A stretch of DNA of 64,000 bases from Granulicella pectinivorans (GCF_900114625.1 NZ_FOZL01000001.1:434001-498000); one strand, 5' to 3'; numbered from the stretch's first letter, positions 42,665-53,717 are shown. Numbers and translations: made by a program. Notes: a model not told the origin generated them from the sequence alone.

Positions 42665-44371
42665 ATGAAAACCTTCGACTCCGCGCGCCGCGACCTTCTC
42701 AAGCTCTCTGGACTTGGGCTTGCCGTCTCCCTGCCGTCCCTCTCGTTCGCCGAGGCGCCGAAGATCGGGAGCTCTCCCCTGCTGTTCGACGTGCGCACCT
42801 ACGGCGCCACCGGGTCGGGCAAGGTGCTCGACACCAAAGGCATCAACGCAGCCATCGAGGCCTGCGCGGCAGCCGGCGGCGGGACGGTCTACTTTCCGGC
42901 CGGTACCTACCTTACCTTTTCCATCCGGCTCAAGAGCCTGGTCCACCTCTATATCGCGCAGGGCGCAACCATCCTCGCGGCGGACTCGCCTCTTCCCGGT
43001 CAGACCACCGGCGAGCTTGGCGGCGTCTACGACGCGGCCGAACCCAATACCAGCTACGACGCCTACCAGGACTACGGCCACAACCACTGGCACAACTCAC
43101 TCCTCTGGGGCGAGAACCTGCACGACCTCTCGATCACCGGACCCGGCCTCATCTATGGCAAAGGCCTCAGCTTCGGCGTTGGGCCGTCGCGTCCGCCGGG
43201 AGCCCCGCAGCGCACCGGCTTCGGCCCGGAACGCCCCGCGGGCACACCGCCCGTGCAGCGCCCACCGCGCGGCGAGTATCCCATGTACCAGGCCGAGCAG
43301 CCCGGCGTGGGCAACAAGGCCATCGCGCTCAAGAACTGCCGCAACGTCACCTTCAAGGACTTCTCGCTGCTCAAGGGCGGGCACTTCGGCCTTCTCCTCA
43401 CCGGCGTCGACAACCTCATCATCGACGGCCTCAAGATCGACACCGACCGCGACGGCATGGACATCGACTGCTGCAAGAATGTGCGGGTCTCGAACTGCAC
43501 CGTGAATTCGCCATGGGACGACGGCATCTGCCCCAAGAGCTCCTATGCCCTGGGCTACAACCGCGCCACCGAGAACGTCACCATCACCAACTGTTATGTG
43601 ACGGGAACCTACATGCTGGGCTCGGTCCTCGACGGCACGTGGCAGAAGTTTCCTGCCGACGTCCGCGGCGTGGGCCGCACGGGACGCATCAAGTGCGGCA
43701 CGGAGTCCAACGGCGGCTTCAAGAACATCACCATCTCGAACTGCGTCTTCGAGGGCTGCGACGGACTTGCGCTCGAGAGCGAAGACGGCGCGCTGTGCGA
43801 GGACATCACCATCACCAACATCACGATGCGCGACATTCACTCGTCGCCCTTGTTCTTCCGTCTCGGCGCGCGTTTGCGTGGACCGAAGCCCGAGACCAAA
43901 GTGGGCACGCTGCAGCGGATCCTGGTCTCGAACATCGTCAGCTACAACTCATCGGCGCGCCTGGGCAGCATACTGAGCGGCATTCCCGACTTTCCGCTGC
44001 GCGACATCAAGATTGCGAACTTCTACTCGCAGCACGTCGGCGGAGCCCCGCAGGATCAGGTGGGTATCGTGCCTCCGGAGAAGATCGAGTCGTACCCCGA
44101 CCCGGGGATGTTCGGCCCGATGCCGTCGCAGGGCTTCTTCCTGCGCCACATCCGCAACCTGGAGATGAGCCACGTCGAGATCGAACCGGTAGCCCCGGAC
44201 CCGCGTCCGTCGTTCTCTCTGCTGGACGTCCACCGGGCCGATTTCTTCGCCATCACCGCGCCGACCAGCCCGGCCGCCTTCCATCTGGATCAGGTGACCG
44301 ATCTCCGCATCGCCTTCAGCCGAGCCACCCCCGACGTTACGCTCGCGAGCGCCGATAACAAGACCCTGTAA
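42665..44371 (+). CDS. Tat-exported glycoside hydrolase family 28 (polygalacturonase-like)
   Basis: 568 residues. The N-terminus MKTFDSARRDLLKLSGLGLA is a twin-arginine signal (ARRDLLKL) ending near SFAEA. The parallel beta-helix opens with LFDVRTYGATGSGKVLDTKG and INAAIEACAAAGGGTVYFPA. GH28 catalytic motifs: DTDRDGMDIDCC, then NSPWDDGICPKSS with Asp285-Asp286, and GRIKCGTESNGGF (RIK). A Gly/Pro/Arg-rich insertion (about 170-215) separates the first coils. It hydrolyses pectin-type galacturonans or similar plant polymers in the periplasm. No ribosome-binding site is evident upstream of the ATG. Monocistronic. Confidence 0.92.
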   Translation: MKTFDSARRDLLKLSGLGLAVSLPSLSFAEAPKIGSSPLLFDVRTYGATGSGKVLDTKGINAAIEACAAAGGGTVYFPAGTYLTFSIRLKSLVHLYIAQGATILAADSPLPGQTTGELGGVYDAAEPNTSYDAYQDYGHNHWHNSLLWGENLHDLSITGPGLIYGKGLSFGVGPSRPPGAPQRTGFGPERPAGTPPVQRPPRGEYPMYQAEQPGVGNKAIALKNCRNVTFKDFSLLKGGHFGLLLTGVDNLIIDGLKIDTDRDGMDIDCCKNVRVSNCTVNSPWDDGICPKSSYALGYNRATENVTITNCYVTGTYMLGSVLDGTWQKFPADVRGVGRTGRIKCGTESNGGFKNITISNCVFEGCDGLALESEDGALCEDITITNITMRDIHSSPLFFRLGARLRGPKPETKVGTLQRILVSNIVSYNSSARLGSILSGIPDFPLRDIKIANFYSQHVGGAPQDQVGIVPPEKIESYPDPGMFGPMPSQGFFLRHIRNLEMSHVEIEPVAPDPRPSFSLLDVHRADFFAITAPTSPAAFHLDQVTDLRIAFSRATPDVTLASADNKTL

Positions 44372-44646
44372 AGCTGTCCTGTCGAAAAGTGGCCCTTCCG
44401 GCAGAACAACTTTGGGATTCATGCCTGTTTCTTCGGCATACCCTGCAGTTTTCGGCGCGGGAAAACGTGGCCAGAGTGTGGATATGGGCCGATGATGCGT
44501 TCTCCGTGGAGAGTGGGGAACGGGCGAGGGAAGACTGCGTATAGAAGGTGAGTGATGTACTCTGCTCCTGTCTTCTCTTGTCTTCGGAGGCGGGGCGTGT
44601 TCTGATTCTTCAAACCCTATAAGCCGCTACTCCCGGGAGTCCGACG

Positions 44647-45366
44647 ATGCTCTATCACGTAACGCGCAACGGCCAGAACTATGGACCGTATACCCTCGAA
44701 GACCTGTCACGCTATGTCGCCTCGGGGAACGTTCTGCCGACGGATATGGCCAAGAGCGATGAGATGACGGAGTGGGTGACGGTGGCTTCGCTGCTGGAAC
44801 CCGCGGCTTCGTCTATGCCGCCACCGCAGCAGCCTGCCTACACGGAGACCTATCAGCCGGGCTATGCGGCTCCTCCAGCGTCGGCTTATCCGGCGGCCGC
44901 GTACGATCCGCCGCCGAACCTGAGCTGGGGGCTTGTGCTTCTGTTCAGCATTCTGACCTGCTCGGTGTTCATCTTTATCTGGAACATGATCCTGGCGGCG
45001 TGGGTGAACCGGATTGCGCCGGCGAGTAAGGTGCTGGTGCTTTATATCGCCGTGACCGTGGGTTGGCTGGTGTTGTCGGTCGTGGGGCAGCACCATGGCA
45101 TCCGTCATTACAGTACGGGCGTTCACTTCGATACGGAGAACACGGGCGTTTCGCTGCTGTGGATCTGCTGGTGGGTGCTGAAGCTGTATGCGCGATTCAC
45201 GATGCGCAATGAGCTGGAGAAGCACTACAACACGGTTGAACCGATGGGTCTGCGGCTTTCGGGCGTGATGACGTTCTTCTTTGGCGGGCTGTACTTTACG
45301 TATCACCTGAACCGCATCGCCGATATGAAGCGGGCGATGGCGTACGGGATGCCGAGGCCGTATTGA
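44647..45366 (+). CDS. GYF_2-domain membrane protein
   Basis: 239 residues, GGGAG seven bases before ATG. Residues 1-52 form a GYF_2 domain (YHVTRNGQNYGPYTLEDLSR...EWVTVASLL), a small peptide-binding fold in bacterial membrane proteins. A Pro/Ala/Tyr-rich linker (about 55-95) precedes four hydrophobic segments (WGLVLLFSILTCSVFIFIWN near 98-118; VLVLYIAVTVGWLVLSVV near 128-146; VSLLWICWWVLKLY near 165-178; LSGVMTFFFGGLYFTYHL near 205-222) resembling DUF4234. The stop overlaps the following TTG start (TTGA). Function unknown; an envelope role is likely. Confidence 0.82.
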   Translation: MLYHVTRNGQNYGPYTLEDLSRYVASGNVLPTDMAKSDEMTEWVTVASLLEPAASSMPPPQQPAYTETYQPGYAAPPASAYPAAAYDPPPNLSWGLVLLFSILTCSVFIFIWNMILAAWVNRIAPASKVLVLYIAVTVGWLVLSVVGQHHGIRHYSTGVHFDTENTGVSLLWICWWVLKLYARFTMRNELEKHYNTVEPMGLRLSGVMTFFFGGLYFTYHLNRIADMKRAMAYGMPRPY

Positions 45367-45692
45367 GTACCAGACACATGATGGCGACCGCCGTGCTGTT
45401 TGCGGCGGTCGTGCTGTTGGTGCGGCCGGCTTGCCCGGTGTATGCGATGTTTCATGTGCTTTGCCCCGGGTGTGGGGGAACGCGGGCTTTGATGGCTTTG
45501 CTGCGAGGGAACCTGGGGGCGGCGTGGCGGTTGAATGCTTTGGTGGTGTGTGAGATTCCGTTGGGGCTGGGGTACGTCTTGGCGGGGATTTGGCGGCGGG
45601 GTGTTTGGCCTGAGGTGAGCAGGGGCTGGTGGATCACGGTCTCCGTGGGAGTGGCCTTGTTTACGGTGGGACGGAACTTCTTCGCGCTCTAA
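45363..45692 (+). CDS. DUF2752 family membrane protein
   Basis: 109 residues, start TTG 45363 overlapping the previous stop, or ATG 45378. Signature FHVLCPGCGGTRALMALLRGNLGAAW (CPGCGGTR) identifies DUF2752. Three hydrophobic segments are visible: ATAVLFAAVVLLVRP, LNALVVCEIPLGLGYVLAGI and WWITVSVGVALFTVGRNFF. The conserved cysteines could bind metal. Family function is unknown; it is often found beside small membrane proteins, as here. Translationally coupled to the GYF_2 gene. A repeat and a hairpin follow. Confidence 0.85.
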   Translation: MSTRHMMATAVLFAAVVLLVRPACPVYAMFHVLCPGCGGTRALMALLRGNLGAAWRLNALVVCEIPLGLGYVLAGIWRRGVWPEVSRGWWITVSVGVALFTVGRNFFAL

Positions 45693-45712
45693 GGACACGA
45701 ATTCCAGGAATC

Positions 45713-45792
45713 GAAGGCGGATAACGACAGGCAACGGCAAAAGAAGAGGCAGATCCCCTTCGGGGATGACAACCAAAGGGCAACGGCAGCGG
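45713..45792 (+). repeat. CAAC/GGC-rich intergenic repeat, copy 2
   Basis: AAGGCGGATAACGACAGGCA, AACGGCAAAAGAAGAGG, hairpin ATCCCC-TTC-GGGGAT (45753-45767), then GACAACCAAAGGGCAAC. It is the shorter, oppositely oriented partner of the element at 33143-33258. It lies 20 bases after the DUF2752 stop. More CAACGGCAAGAGCAA sequence recurs at 45904-45918. Confidence 0.75.
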
Positions 45793-45837
45793 CCCGGAGA
45801 TGGAGGGCTTGCGGATGGGACAGGAAGGCATACCCCA

Positions 45838-45858
45838 GGGGCTTAAAGCCCCCTTTTA
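45838..45858 (+). terminator. Terminator-like hairpin GGGGCT-TAA-AGCCCC
   Basis: A 6-bp stem GGGGCT (45838-45843) and AGCCCC (45847-45852) followed by CCTTTT. It could end the GYF_2/DUF2752 transcript. A second imperfect hairpin (CCCCAGGCTGAAGCTTTGGG, 45874-45893) follows, so the 45.7-45.9 kb gap is a composite of repeats. Confidence 0.45.
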
Positions 45859-45926
45859 CGATGGGCTGTGAGACCCCAGGCTGAAGCTTTGGGATACCTA
45901 GAAGCAACGGCAAGAGCAAAGTAAGG

Positions 45927-46247
45927 CTAGAGGGGTTTGTAGCGGGTGAGGCAAAGGATGCCTTCTTCGGGGGAGACGGTGATCCGGCAGGGCTCGTAGG
46001 ATTCCACGCGGACGGTGCAGTTCTCGTGGATGTCGACCTGCGCGATGCGGCGTTCGGGGTTGTCGTCGGAGTAGACGGTGCAGCGCCAGGAGTCGCCGAC
46101 GTCCTGCCAGACGAGGGAGAACATGCGGTGGTCGTGATGTCGCTGCTGGACCTCTTCGCTGGAGCGCAGGTTGCAGGCGAGGCGTCCGAGAACTGTCGGA
46201 TCAGTCATTCTTTGATCAACGATTTCAGTGAGTTCGAGCGACGTCAT
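45927..46247 (-). CDS. Hypothetical protein
   Basis: 106 residues from ATG 46247, decided by GGAGG eight bases upstream; a longer frame to 46379 adds an unlikely basic leader. MTSLELTEIVDQRMTDPTVL, a helical region with QRHHDHR, then beta-strand-like MFSLVWQDVGDSWRCTVYSD, AQVDIHENCTVRVESYEPCR and ITVSPEEGILCLTRYKPL. It is a soluble protein with no signal peptide. Four cysteines and a cluster of histidines might bind metal, but this is speculative. I do not recognise the family. It is 77 bases from the end of nuoN region on the same strand. Confidence 0.6.
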   Translation of the reverse strand: MTSLELTEIVDQRMTDPTVLGRLACNLRSSEEVQQRHHDHRMFSLVWQDVGDSWRCTVYSDDNPERRIAQVDIHENCTVRVESYEPCRITVSPEEGILCLTRYKPL

Positions 46248-46323
46248 GGTAGGCCTCCGCTTGAGGGGAGCGAGTCTAGCAGACGGATGGAGAGACTGGG
46301 AAGAAGATTGCGCGGGAAAAAAA

Positions 46324-47772
46324 TCAGGCGGGAAGAGCGCGGAGAATCGCTCCGAGGAGGAGATGCGGGGCGAGGCCAAGGAGCAGGACAGCGACCGCGA
46401 GGAGGATGAGGAGGGTTCTGGTGAGGAGCGATGTGTGGATGATGCCGTCGCCCTCGCCGGGTGGGGTGACGTAGACGCGCTTGAGGACCTGCAGGTAGTA
46501 GTACAGCGACACGGCGCTTGTGGCGAGGACGAGGATGACGAGCCAGAGGAGGCCGGGGTTGCCCTGCATGGCGGCGACGAGGAGATAGAACTTGGCGAAG
46601 AAGCCGGCGAGCGGTGGGATGCCGGCGAGGGAGAGCAGAAAGACGAAGAGCGCGGCGGCGGGCAGGGGAGCGCGGCGGCTGAGCCCGTGGAAGCTCGTGA
46701 GCCGGTCGTCCGGCAGGATACCGATGACGGCGAAGATGCCCAGGGTGGTGAGAGCGTAGGTGATGACGTAGAAGAGGAGCGCGGCGAGGCTCTCGCGGGT
46801 GTGCGCGATGGGGGCGAGGAGCATGTATCCGGCGTGGGCCACGGCGGAGTAGGCGAGGAGACGGCGGAGGCCGGTCTGGCGCAGAGCGACGAGGTTGCCG
46901 AAGACCATGGAGGCGGCGGCGAGGAGGACCAGGATAGGGATCCAGCCGGGGGTGAAGGGTTTGGTGGCGCCCTGCGCGTTGGCGAAGGCGAGGGTCATGA
47001 TCTGGAAGAAGAGGAAGAAGCTGGCGACCTTGGAGCTGGAGGCGGCGAAGGCGGCGGAGGGTATGGGGGCGGCTTCGTAGACGTCGGGTGCCCAGAAGTG
47101 CAGGGGGAAGGCGGCGATCTTGAAGCCGAAGCCGATAACGGTGGTGACGATGGCGATGACGGCGAGGGGGTTCAAGGGAGTGTGGATGGCGGCGGCGATG
47201 TCGTGGAAGCGGGTGGAGTTCGATAGGCCGTAGAGGATGCTAAAGCCGAAGAGCAGGAAGGCGGCGGACATGCCGCCGAAGAGGAAGTACTTGAGGGCGG
47301 CTTCGGCGGCGCGGGGGCGGCGTTTGTCGAAGCCGGTGAGGACGTAGAGGGAGAGCGAGAGGAGCTCGAGGGAGAGGAAGAGGACGAGGAGGTCCTGGGT
47401 GGCGACGAGGAACATCATGCCGACGGTCGCGAGGAGGATGAGGAGGACGAACTCGCCTACATGGTCGGTGAAGCCGGTGTCGATGGCGATGAGGAGGGTT
47501 CCGATGGCCAGGACGAGAAGGGCGATCTGGATGAGATGGGTGAGGGGGTTGGCGAGGAGGACACCGTTGAGGAGGTTGACCTGCTCGGGGACAAGGACGA
47601 GACGGGCGATGGCGGCGAGGCATCCGATGACGCCGAGGGTGGAGGCGATGGTGAAGCGGGTGCGTGCGGGCTGGGTGCGGAGAGCGAGGTCCAGCGCCAG
47701 GACGAGGAGGGCCGTGACGACGACGATGACTTCGGGGAGCGCAAGCTGGAGGAGGCCGGTGTAGGAAAGCAC
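46324..47772 (-). CDS. nuoN: NADH-quinone oxidoreductase subunit N
   Basis: 482 residues from GTG 47772, with AGGAGG six bases upstream, overlapping the nuoM stop by one base. It is an antiporter-like proton-pumping subunit with 14 helices. The TM5 Glu (LFLSLELLSLSLYVL), TM7 Lys (GFGFKIAAFPLHFWAPDVYE) and TM8 Lys (AASSSKVASFFLFF) are present, as is the discontinuous helix LAGIPPLAGFFAKFYLL. It is the last gene of the operon. A much longer frame in the same phase (to 49260) is only a shadow across nuoM. Confidence 0.95.
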   Translation of the reverse strand: MLSYTGLLQLALPEVIVVVTALLVLALDLALRTQPARTRFTIASTLGVIGCLAAIARLVLVPEQVNLLNGVLLANPLTHLIQIALLVLAIGTLLIAIDTGFTDHVGEFVLLILLATVGMMFLVATQDLLVLFLSLELLSLSLYVLTGFDKRRPRAAEAALKYFLFGGMSAAFLLFGFSILYGLSNSTRFHDIAAAIHTPLNPLAVIAIVTTVIGFGFKIAAFPLHFWAPDVYEAAPIPSAAFAASSSKVASFFLFFQIMTLAFANAQGATKPFTPGWIPILVLLAAASMVFGNLVALRQTGLRRLLAYSAVAHAGYMLLAPIAHTRESLAALLFYVITYALTTLGIFAVIGILPDDRLTSFHGLSRRAPLPAAALFVFLLSLAGIPPLAGFFAKFYLLVAAMQGNPGLLWLVILVLATSAVSLYYYLQVLKRVYVTPPGEGDGIIHTSLLTRTLLILLAVAVLLLGLAPHLLLGAILRALPA

Positions 47773-49268
47773 TACATACCTCCTTTGCGCAGGTTGTCGA
47801 AGATGGGCGAGTTCAAGGCAGGCATGATGATGCGGAGGAGCATCTGCGGGTAGACGCCGACGGCGATGCTGGTGGCGAGGAGGATGGCCGCGCCGAGGTA
47901 CTCGGGGAGGGTGATGGGGTCGAGCGGTGGTGGGGCGGCTTCGCTGGGTTGCTCGGCGAAGAAGGCCTTCTGCATGGCGCGCCAGACGTAGACGACGCCG
48001 AGGAGGATGCCGACGCCGACGCAGAGCGCCAGGACGGGGAAGGCGTGCCAGGCACCGACGACGATCATGAGTTCGGCGATGAAGCCGGAGAAGCCGGGGA
48101 GGCCCATGCTGGCCATGCCGGCGAGGACGAAGGTAACGGTCGCGAAGGGGAGGGCGCGGCTGAGGTGCATGGGGCCGAGCTGGCCGAGCTCGCGGGTGTG
48201 GGTACGGTCGTAGACCATGCGGCCGACGGTGGCGAAGAGCAGGCCGGCGAGGATGCCGTGGGAGAACATCTGGATGACGGCGCCGGTGATGCCGATCTGC
48301 GAGAGGGTCATGAGGCCGAGGAGGATGAAGCCCATGTGCGAGACGCTGGAGTAGCCGATGACGAACTTGAAGTCCTTCTGGACGAGGGCGACGAGGGCTC
48401 CGTAGACGATGCCGATGACGGCGAGGAGGGCGAAGACGTCTCGCCAGGAGCCGAGGCCGAGGACATGGAAACCCCAGGGGGCGAGGCCGAGGGGGAAGAG
48501 GGCCATGGCGACGCGGAGGCATCCGTAGGCGCCGAGCTTCATGACGACTCCGGCGAGGAGCATGGAGGCGGCGGTGGGAGCGGCTACGTGTCCGGTGGGA
48601 GCCCAGGTATGGAAGGGCCACAGGCCGGCGAGGATGGCGAAGCCTACGAAGACTAACGGGAAGGCCCACATCTGGAAGTGGGCGGGGAAGGCGGTGGGGG
48701 AGATGTTGGCGAGGGACATGGTGCCGGAGTAGGCGTAGGCGGCGATGATGCCGACGAGGACCATGGCGGAGCCGAGGAAGGAATAGAGGGCGAGCTTCAT
48801 GGCGCCGTACTCCTTGCGGGTGGAGCCCCAGATGGCGATGAGGAAGTACTTGGGGATGATGACGATCTCGTAGAAGACGAAGAGAAGGAAGAGGTCGTAG
48901 CTGAGGAAGACGCCGTAGACACAGGCGATGAGCAGGAGGTAGAAGGCGAAGAAGGCGTGGGTGCGGCGGGCGATGTTCCAGGAGAAGAGGACGCCGGTGA
49001 TGGCAACGATGCCGGTGAGGAGGACGAGGGAGAGGGAGATGCCATCGGCGGCGAGATGGTACTCGATGTGGAGGGCGGGGATCCAGGGGACGCGAGCGAT
49101 GGTGAAGAGCTCGCCGGTGCGGTGCTGGAGGAAGGCGAGCAGGGCGATGATGAAACCGGCGATGGCGGTGAGTAAGGCTACGATGCGCGCGGGGGTGGGG
49201 CTTGCTTTGGGCAAGAGGAGGAGGGTGAGGGCTCCGATGAGCGAGATGTAGATGGTCCACGCGAGCAT
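47772..49268 (-). CDS. nuoM: NADH-quinone oxidoreductase subunit M, second paralogue
   Basis: 498 residues, antiporter-like membrane subunit. TM5 Glu is present (LLFVFYEIVIIPKYFLIAIW) and TM8 Lys too (LLAGVVMKLGAYGCLRV), but where the other NuoM has GFAVKVPLMPFHTW this one has GFAILAGLWPFHTW, so the conserved TM7 Lys is Leu. HVAAPTAASMLLAG and VSHMGFILLGLMTLSQIGIT mark a distinct NuoM subtype. The TM12 Glu (GFIAELMIVVG) remains. It is four bases downstream of the first nuoM and one-base overlapped with nuoN. It is either an additional pumping unit or a modified spacer. E. coli complex I has a single NuoM. Confidence 0.92.
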   Translation of the reverse strand: MLAWTIYISLIGALTLLLLPKASPTPARIVALLTAIAGFIIALLAFLQHRTGELFTIARVPWIPALHIEYHLAADGISLSLVLLTGIVAITGVLFSWNIARRTHAFFAFYLLLIACVYGVFLSYDLFLLFVFYEIVIIPKYFLIAIWGSTRKEYGAMKLALYSFLGSAMVLVGIIAAYAYSGTMSLANISPTAFPAHFQMWAFPLVFVGFAILAGLWPFHTWAPTGHVAAPTAASMLLAGVVMKLGAYGCLRVAMALFPLGLAPWGFHVLGLGSWRDVFALLAVIGIVYGALVALVQKDFKFVIGYSSVSHMGFILLGLMTLSQIGITGAVIQMFSHGILAGLLFATVGRMVYDRTHTRELGQLGPMHLSRALPFATVTFVLAGMASMGLPGFSGFIAELMIVVGAWHAFPVLALCVGVGILLGVVYVWRAMQKAFFAEQPSEAAPPPLDPITLPEYLGAAILLATSIAVGVYPQMLLRIIMPALNSPIFDNLRKGGM

Positions 49269-49272
49269 AGTT

Positions 49273-50774
49273 TTAGAACTTCAGTTGGTGCGTCATCAGG
49301 GTGACCGTGCTGTGGATGAGGCCTAAGAGGAGTTGCGGGTAGAGACCGAGGACGAACATGAGGGCGATGGCCGGGGCGAGGGCGAGGCGTTCGCCGGAGG
49401 TGAGGTCGGGGAAGGTGGACCAGGCTGCGTTCAGGGGGCCGGAGAAGACGCGCTGGAGGATGGTGAGCATGACGATCGCGGTGATCATGAGGCCGATGGC
49501 GGAGAGCGACGTGGCCCAGGTGACGAGGGGGAAGGCGCCCTTGAAGATGAGGAACTCGGGGATGAAGCCGTTGAGGCCGGGGAGGCCGAGGGACGAGAAG
49601 AGCGCGATGCCCATGAGGCCGGTGAAGACGGGTGCGATCTTGCGGAGGCCACCGAAGTCGTTGAGGCCGCGTTGGCCGTTGGCACGCTGCTCGATGAGAG
49701 CAATGAACCAGAAGATGGTGGCGGCGGTGAGGCCGTGGCTGAACATCTGCAGCATGAGACCGCTGAGGGCGGCTTGCCGGGCGGAGTCGTCGGCGGTGAA
49801 CTTTACGATGGCGAAGAGGGCGAGCAGGCAGTAGCCGAGATGGTTGATGGAGGAGTAGGCGAAGGTGCGCTTGAGGTCCTTCTGGGCGAGGGCGGCGTAG
49901 GCGGAGAAGACGACCGTTGCGGCGGCGAGCCAGAGGAGCGGGGTGAGGACTTCGCGCATCTGCGGGGCGAAGAGGGGGAGGAGGATGCGGAGGAATCCGT
50001 AGAGGCCCATCTTCGACATGGCTCCGGTCAGGACGGCGGTGGTGCCGGAGGGGGCTTCGCTGTAGGCCGGCGGGAGCCAGGTGTGGAAGGGCATCAGCGG
50101 GACTTTGACCGCGAAGCCGAGGAAGACACCGGCGAAGAGGAGGAACGGGGAGACGTGGCCGGCGAGTTTGGGAGCAAGCTGGTTGGTCTGGGCGAGGTTG
50201 GCGAGTGCGAGGAAGTCGAATTGATTGGTGGCGAGGAAGAGGGCCAGGAAGGCCAGGAGCATCGCCACGGACCCGACCATGGTGTAGACGAGGAACTGCA
50301 TGGCCGCGGGAGAGCGCTGGGGTCCACCCCAGAGCTTGATGAGGAAGAAGGCGGGGATGATGCTGAGTTCCCAGTAGGTGAACCAGGGGATGAAGTTGAG
50401 GGCGGTGAAGGCTCCGAAGAGGCAGGCCTGAAGGAGGAGCATGAGGGCGAAGTAGAGGGCGGGTTTGTCTTCGATGCTCCACGATGCGGCGATGCCGATG
50501 GGGACGACGATGGACGAGAGAAGGACCATGAGAAGGCCGAGGCCGTCGATGCCTACGCGGTACTCGATGTTGAGCGCGGGGACCCAGGCGTAGCGCTCTT
50601 CGCACTGGAGGGCGGTGGTGGTGGCGTCGAAGTGGCAGGCGAGGTAGATCGCCAGCGCCAGGGCGGCTAAGCTTGCGGTGAGCGCAAGGATGCGGGCGAG
50701 TTTCCTGTTGTTGCCACAGGCGAGGGTGGCGACGGCTCCGAGGACGGGCAGGGCGGTGATGAGGGTGAGGAGCA

Positions 50775-50775
<1 letters not shown>
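49273..50775 (-). CDS. nuoM: NADH-quinone oxidoreductase subunit M, first paralogue
   Basis: 500 residues from ATG 50775, overlapping the nuoL stop by one base (TGATG). All residues expected in a proton-conducting NuoM are seen: TM5 Glu (WFTYWELSIIPAFFLIKLWG), TM7 Lys (GFAVKVPLMPFHTWLPPAYS), TM8 Lys (TGAMSKMGLYGFLRI) and the TM12 Glu (GLNGFIPEFLIFKGAF). It is the canonical NuoM of this operon. A second, divergent nuoM follows four bases after its stop. Confidence 0.94.
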
Positions 50776-52853
<2,078 letters not shown>

Positions 52854-52874
52854 CGGGAGTCCAAGGGAAGTGTT

Positions 52875-53186
52875 TCAGCCCTTCATGCTATTCATCTGGT
52901 CCAGGTCGGTCGTTTGCGTGTGCCGGTATACCGCGAGGATGATGCCGAGGCCAACGGCGGCTTCGGCGGCTGCGATACCGATGGAGAAGAGCGTGAAGAG
53001 GATGCCGGTGAACGCGGCGGGGTTGGGCCCGTAGCGCCAGAAGGCGATGAAGTTGAGGTTCGCAGCGTTGAGCATGAGCTCGATGCCGATGAGGACGAGG
53101 ATGGCGTTGCGACGGGTGAGGGCTCCGGCGAGGCCGATGCAGAAGAGGAAAGACGAGAGCAGGAGGCAGGCGGTGAGGGGGTTCAT
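52875..53186 (-). CDS. nuoK: NADH-quinone oxidoreductase subunit K
   Basis: 103 residues with three membrane helices. The conserved glutamates of the proton path are present in LVLIGIELMLNAANLNFIAF (Glu of GIELMLNA) and FSIGIAAAEAAVGLGIILAV (Glu of AAEAAVGL). Length matches the family. It overlaps nuoJ by four bases and lies 21 bases before nuoL. Confidence 0.96.
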   Translation of the reverse strand: MNPLTACLLLSSFLFCIGLAGALTRRNAILVLIGIELMLNAANLNFIAFWRYGPNPAAFTGILFTLFSIGIAAAEAAVGLGIILAVYRHTQTTDLDQMNSMKG

Positions 53187-53704
53187 GCATCACCGCCTTT
53201 TCCACGCAAGGGCTCGTTGGGCATCGCGACGATGATCGCGCCGATGAGGGCGGCGGTGAGGAGGATGCCCATGATCTCGAGAGGCAGGGCGAATGTGTGC
53301 ATCAAGGTGTTACCGATGGCGGAGACGGGGGCATCGGGCGGTGTGGTCGCGATGGGGAAGGATCCGCTGCCACGGATGACGGCCCATGCGAGAACCGCGA
53401 AGAGGGAGATGGCTATGATGCCTCCGGTGATCCACGACGAAGACAAGGCGGGTTGCGCGAGCGGGCCGGCGCTGCGGGTCATCATGATGGCGAAGACGGC
53501 GAGGATGGCGACGGCGCCGACGTAGACGATGATCTGGGTGAAGCCTGCAAACTCCGCGCCGAGCAGAAGGTACAGCAACGCAAGGCCGACGAAGCCGATG
53601 GTAAGCGCAAGGATGCAGTGCACCATGTGACGCAGGGTCATGGCGGCGGCGAATCCGGCGATGGTGAGTGCGGCGAGGATGAGGAAGGCTGCTGTCATTT
53701 CCAT
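53183..53704 (-). CDS. nuoJ: NADH-quinone oxidoreductase subunit J
   Basis: 173 residues, five membrane helices. AALTIAGFAAAMTLRHMVHC, ILALTIGFVGLALLYLLLGA, EFAGFTQIIVYVGAVAILAV (with the pi-bulge helix motif IIVYVGAVAILAVFAIMM) and a C-terminal helix IMGILLTAALIGAIIV are diagnostic. The start is MEMTAAF at 53704, 13 bases after the nuoH stop. It overlaps nuoK by four bases. Confidence 0.95.
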   Translation of the reverse strand: MEMTAAFLILAALTIAGFAAAMTLRHMVHCILALTIGFVGLALLYLLLGAEFAGFTQIIVYVGAVAILAVFAIMMTRSAGPLAQPALSSSWITGGIIAISLFAVLAWAVIRGSGSFPIATTPPDAPVSAIGNTLMHTFALPLEIMGILLTAALIGAIIVAMPNEPLRGKGGDA

Positions 53705-53717
53705 GAGCTGCGGCTCT

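Noticed and set aside
44419..44613. 64-codon minus-strand frame downstream of the GH28 gene
   Set aside because: No ribosome-binding site, no family resemblance, and mixed composition; the region is treated as non-coding.
46324..49260. 978-codon minus-strand open frame covering nuoN and nuoM
   Set aside because: Only its last 482 codons are nuoN. The upstream part is the out-of-phase shadow of nuoM, rich in Arg/His/Pro with no family match; nuoN has its own GTG and AGGAGG at 47772.
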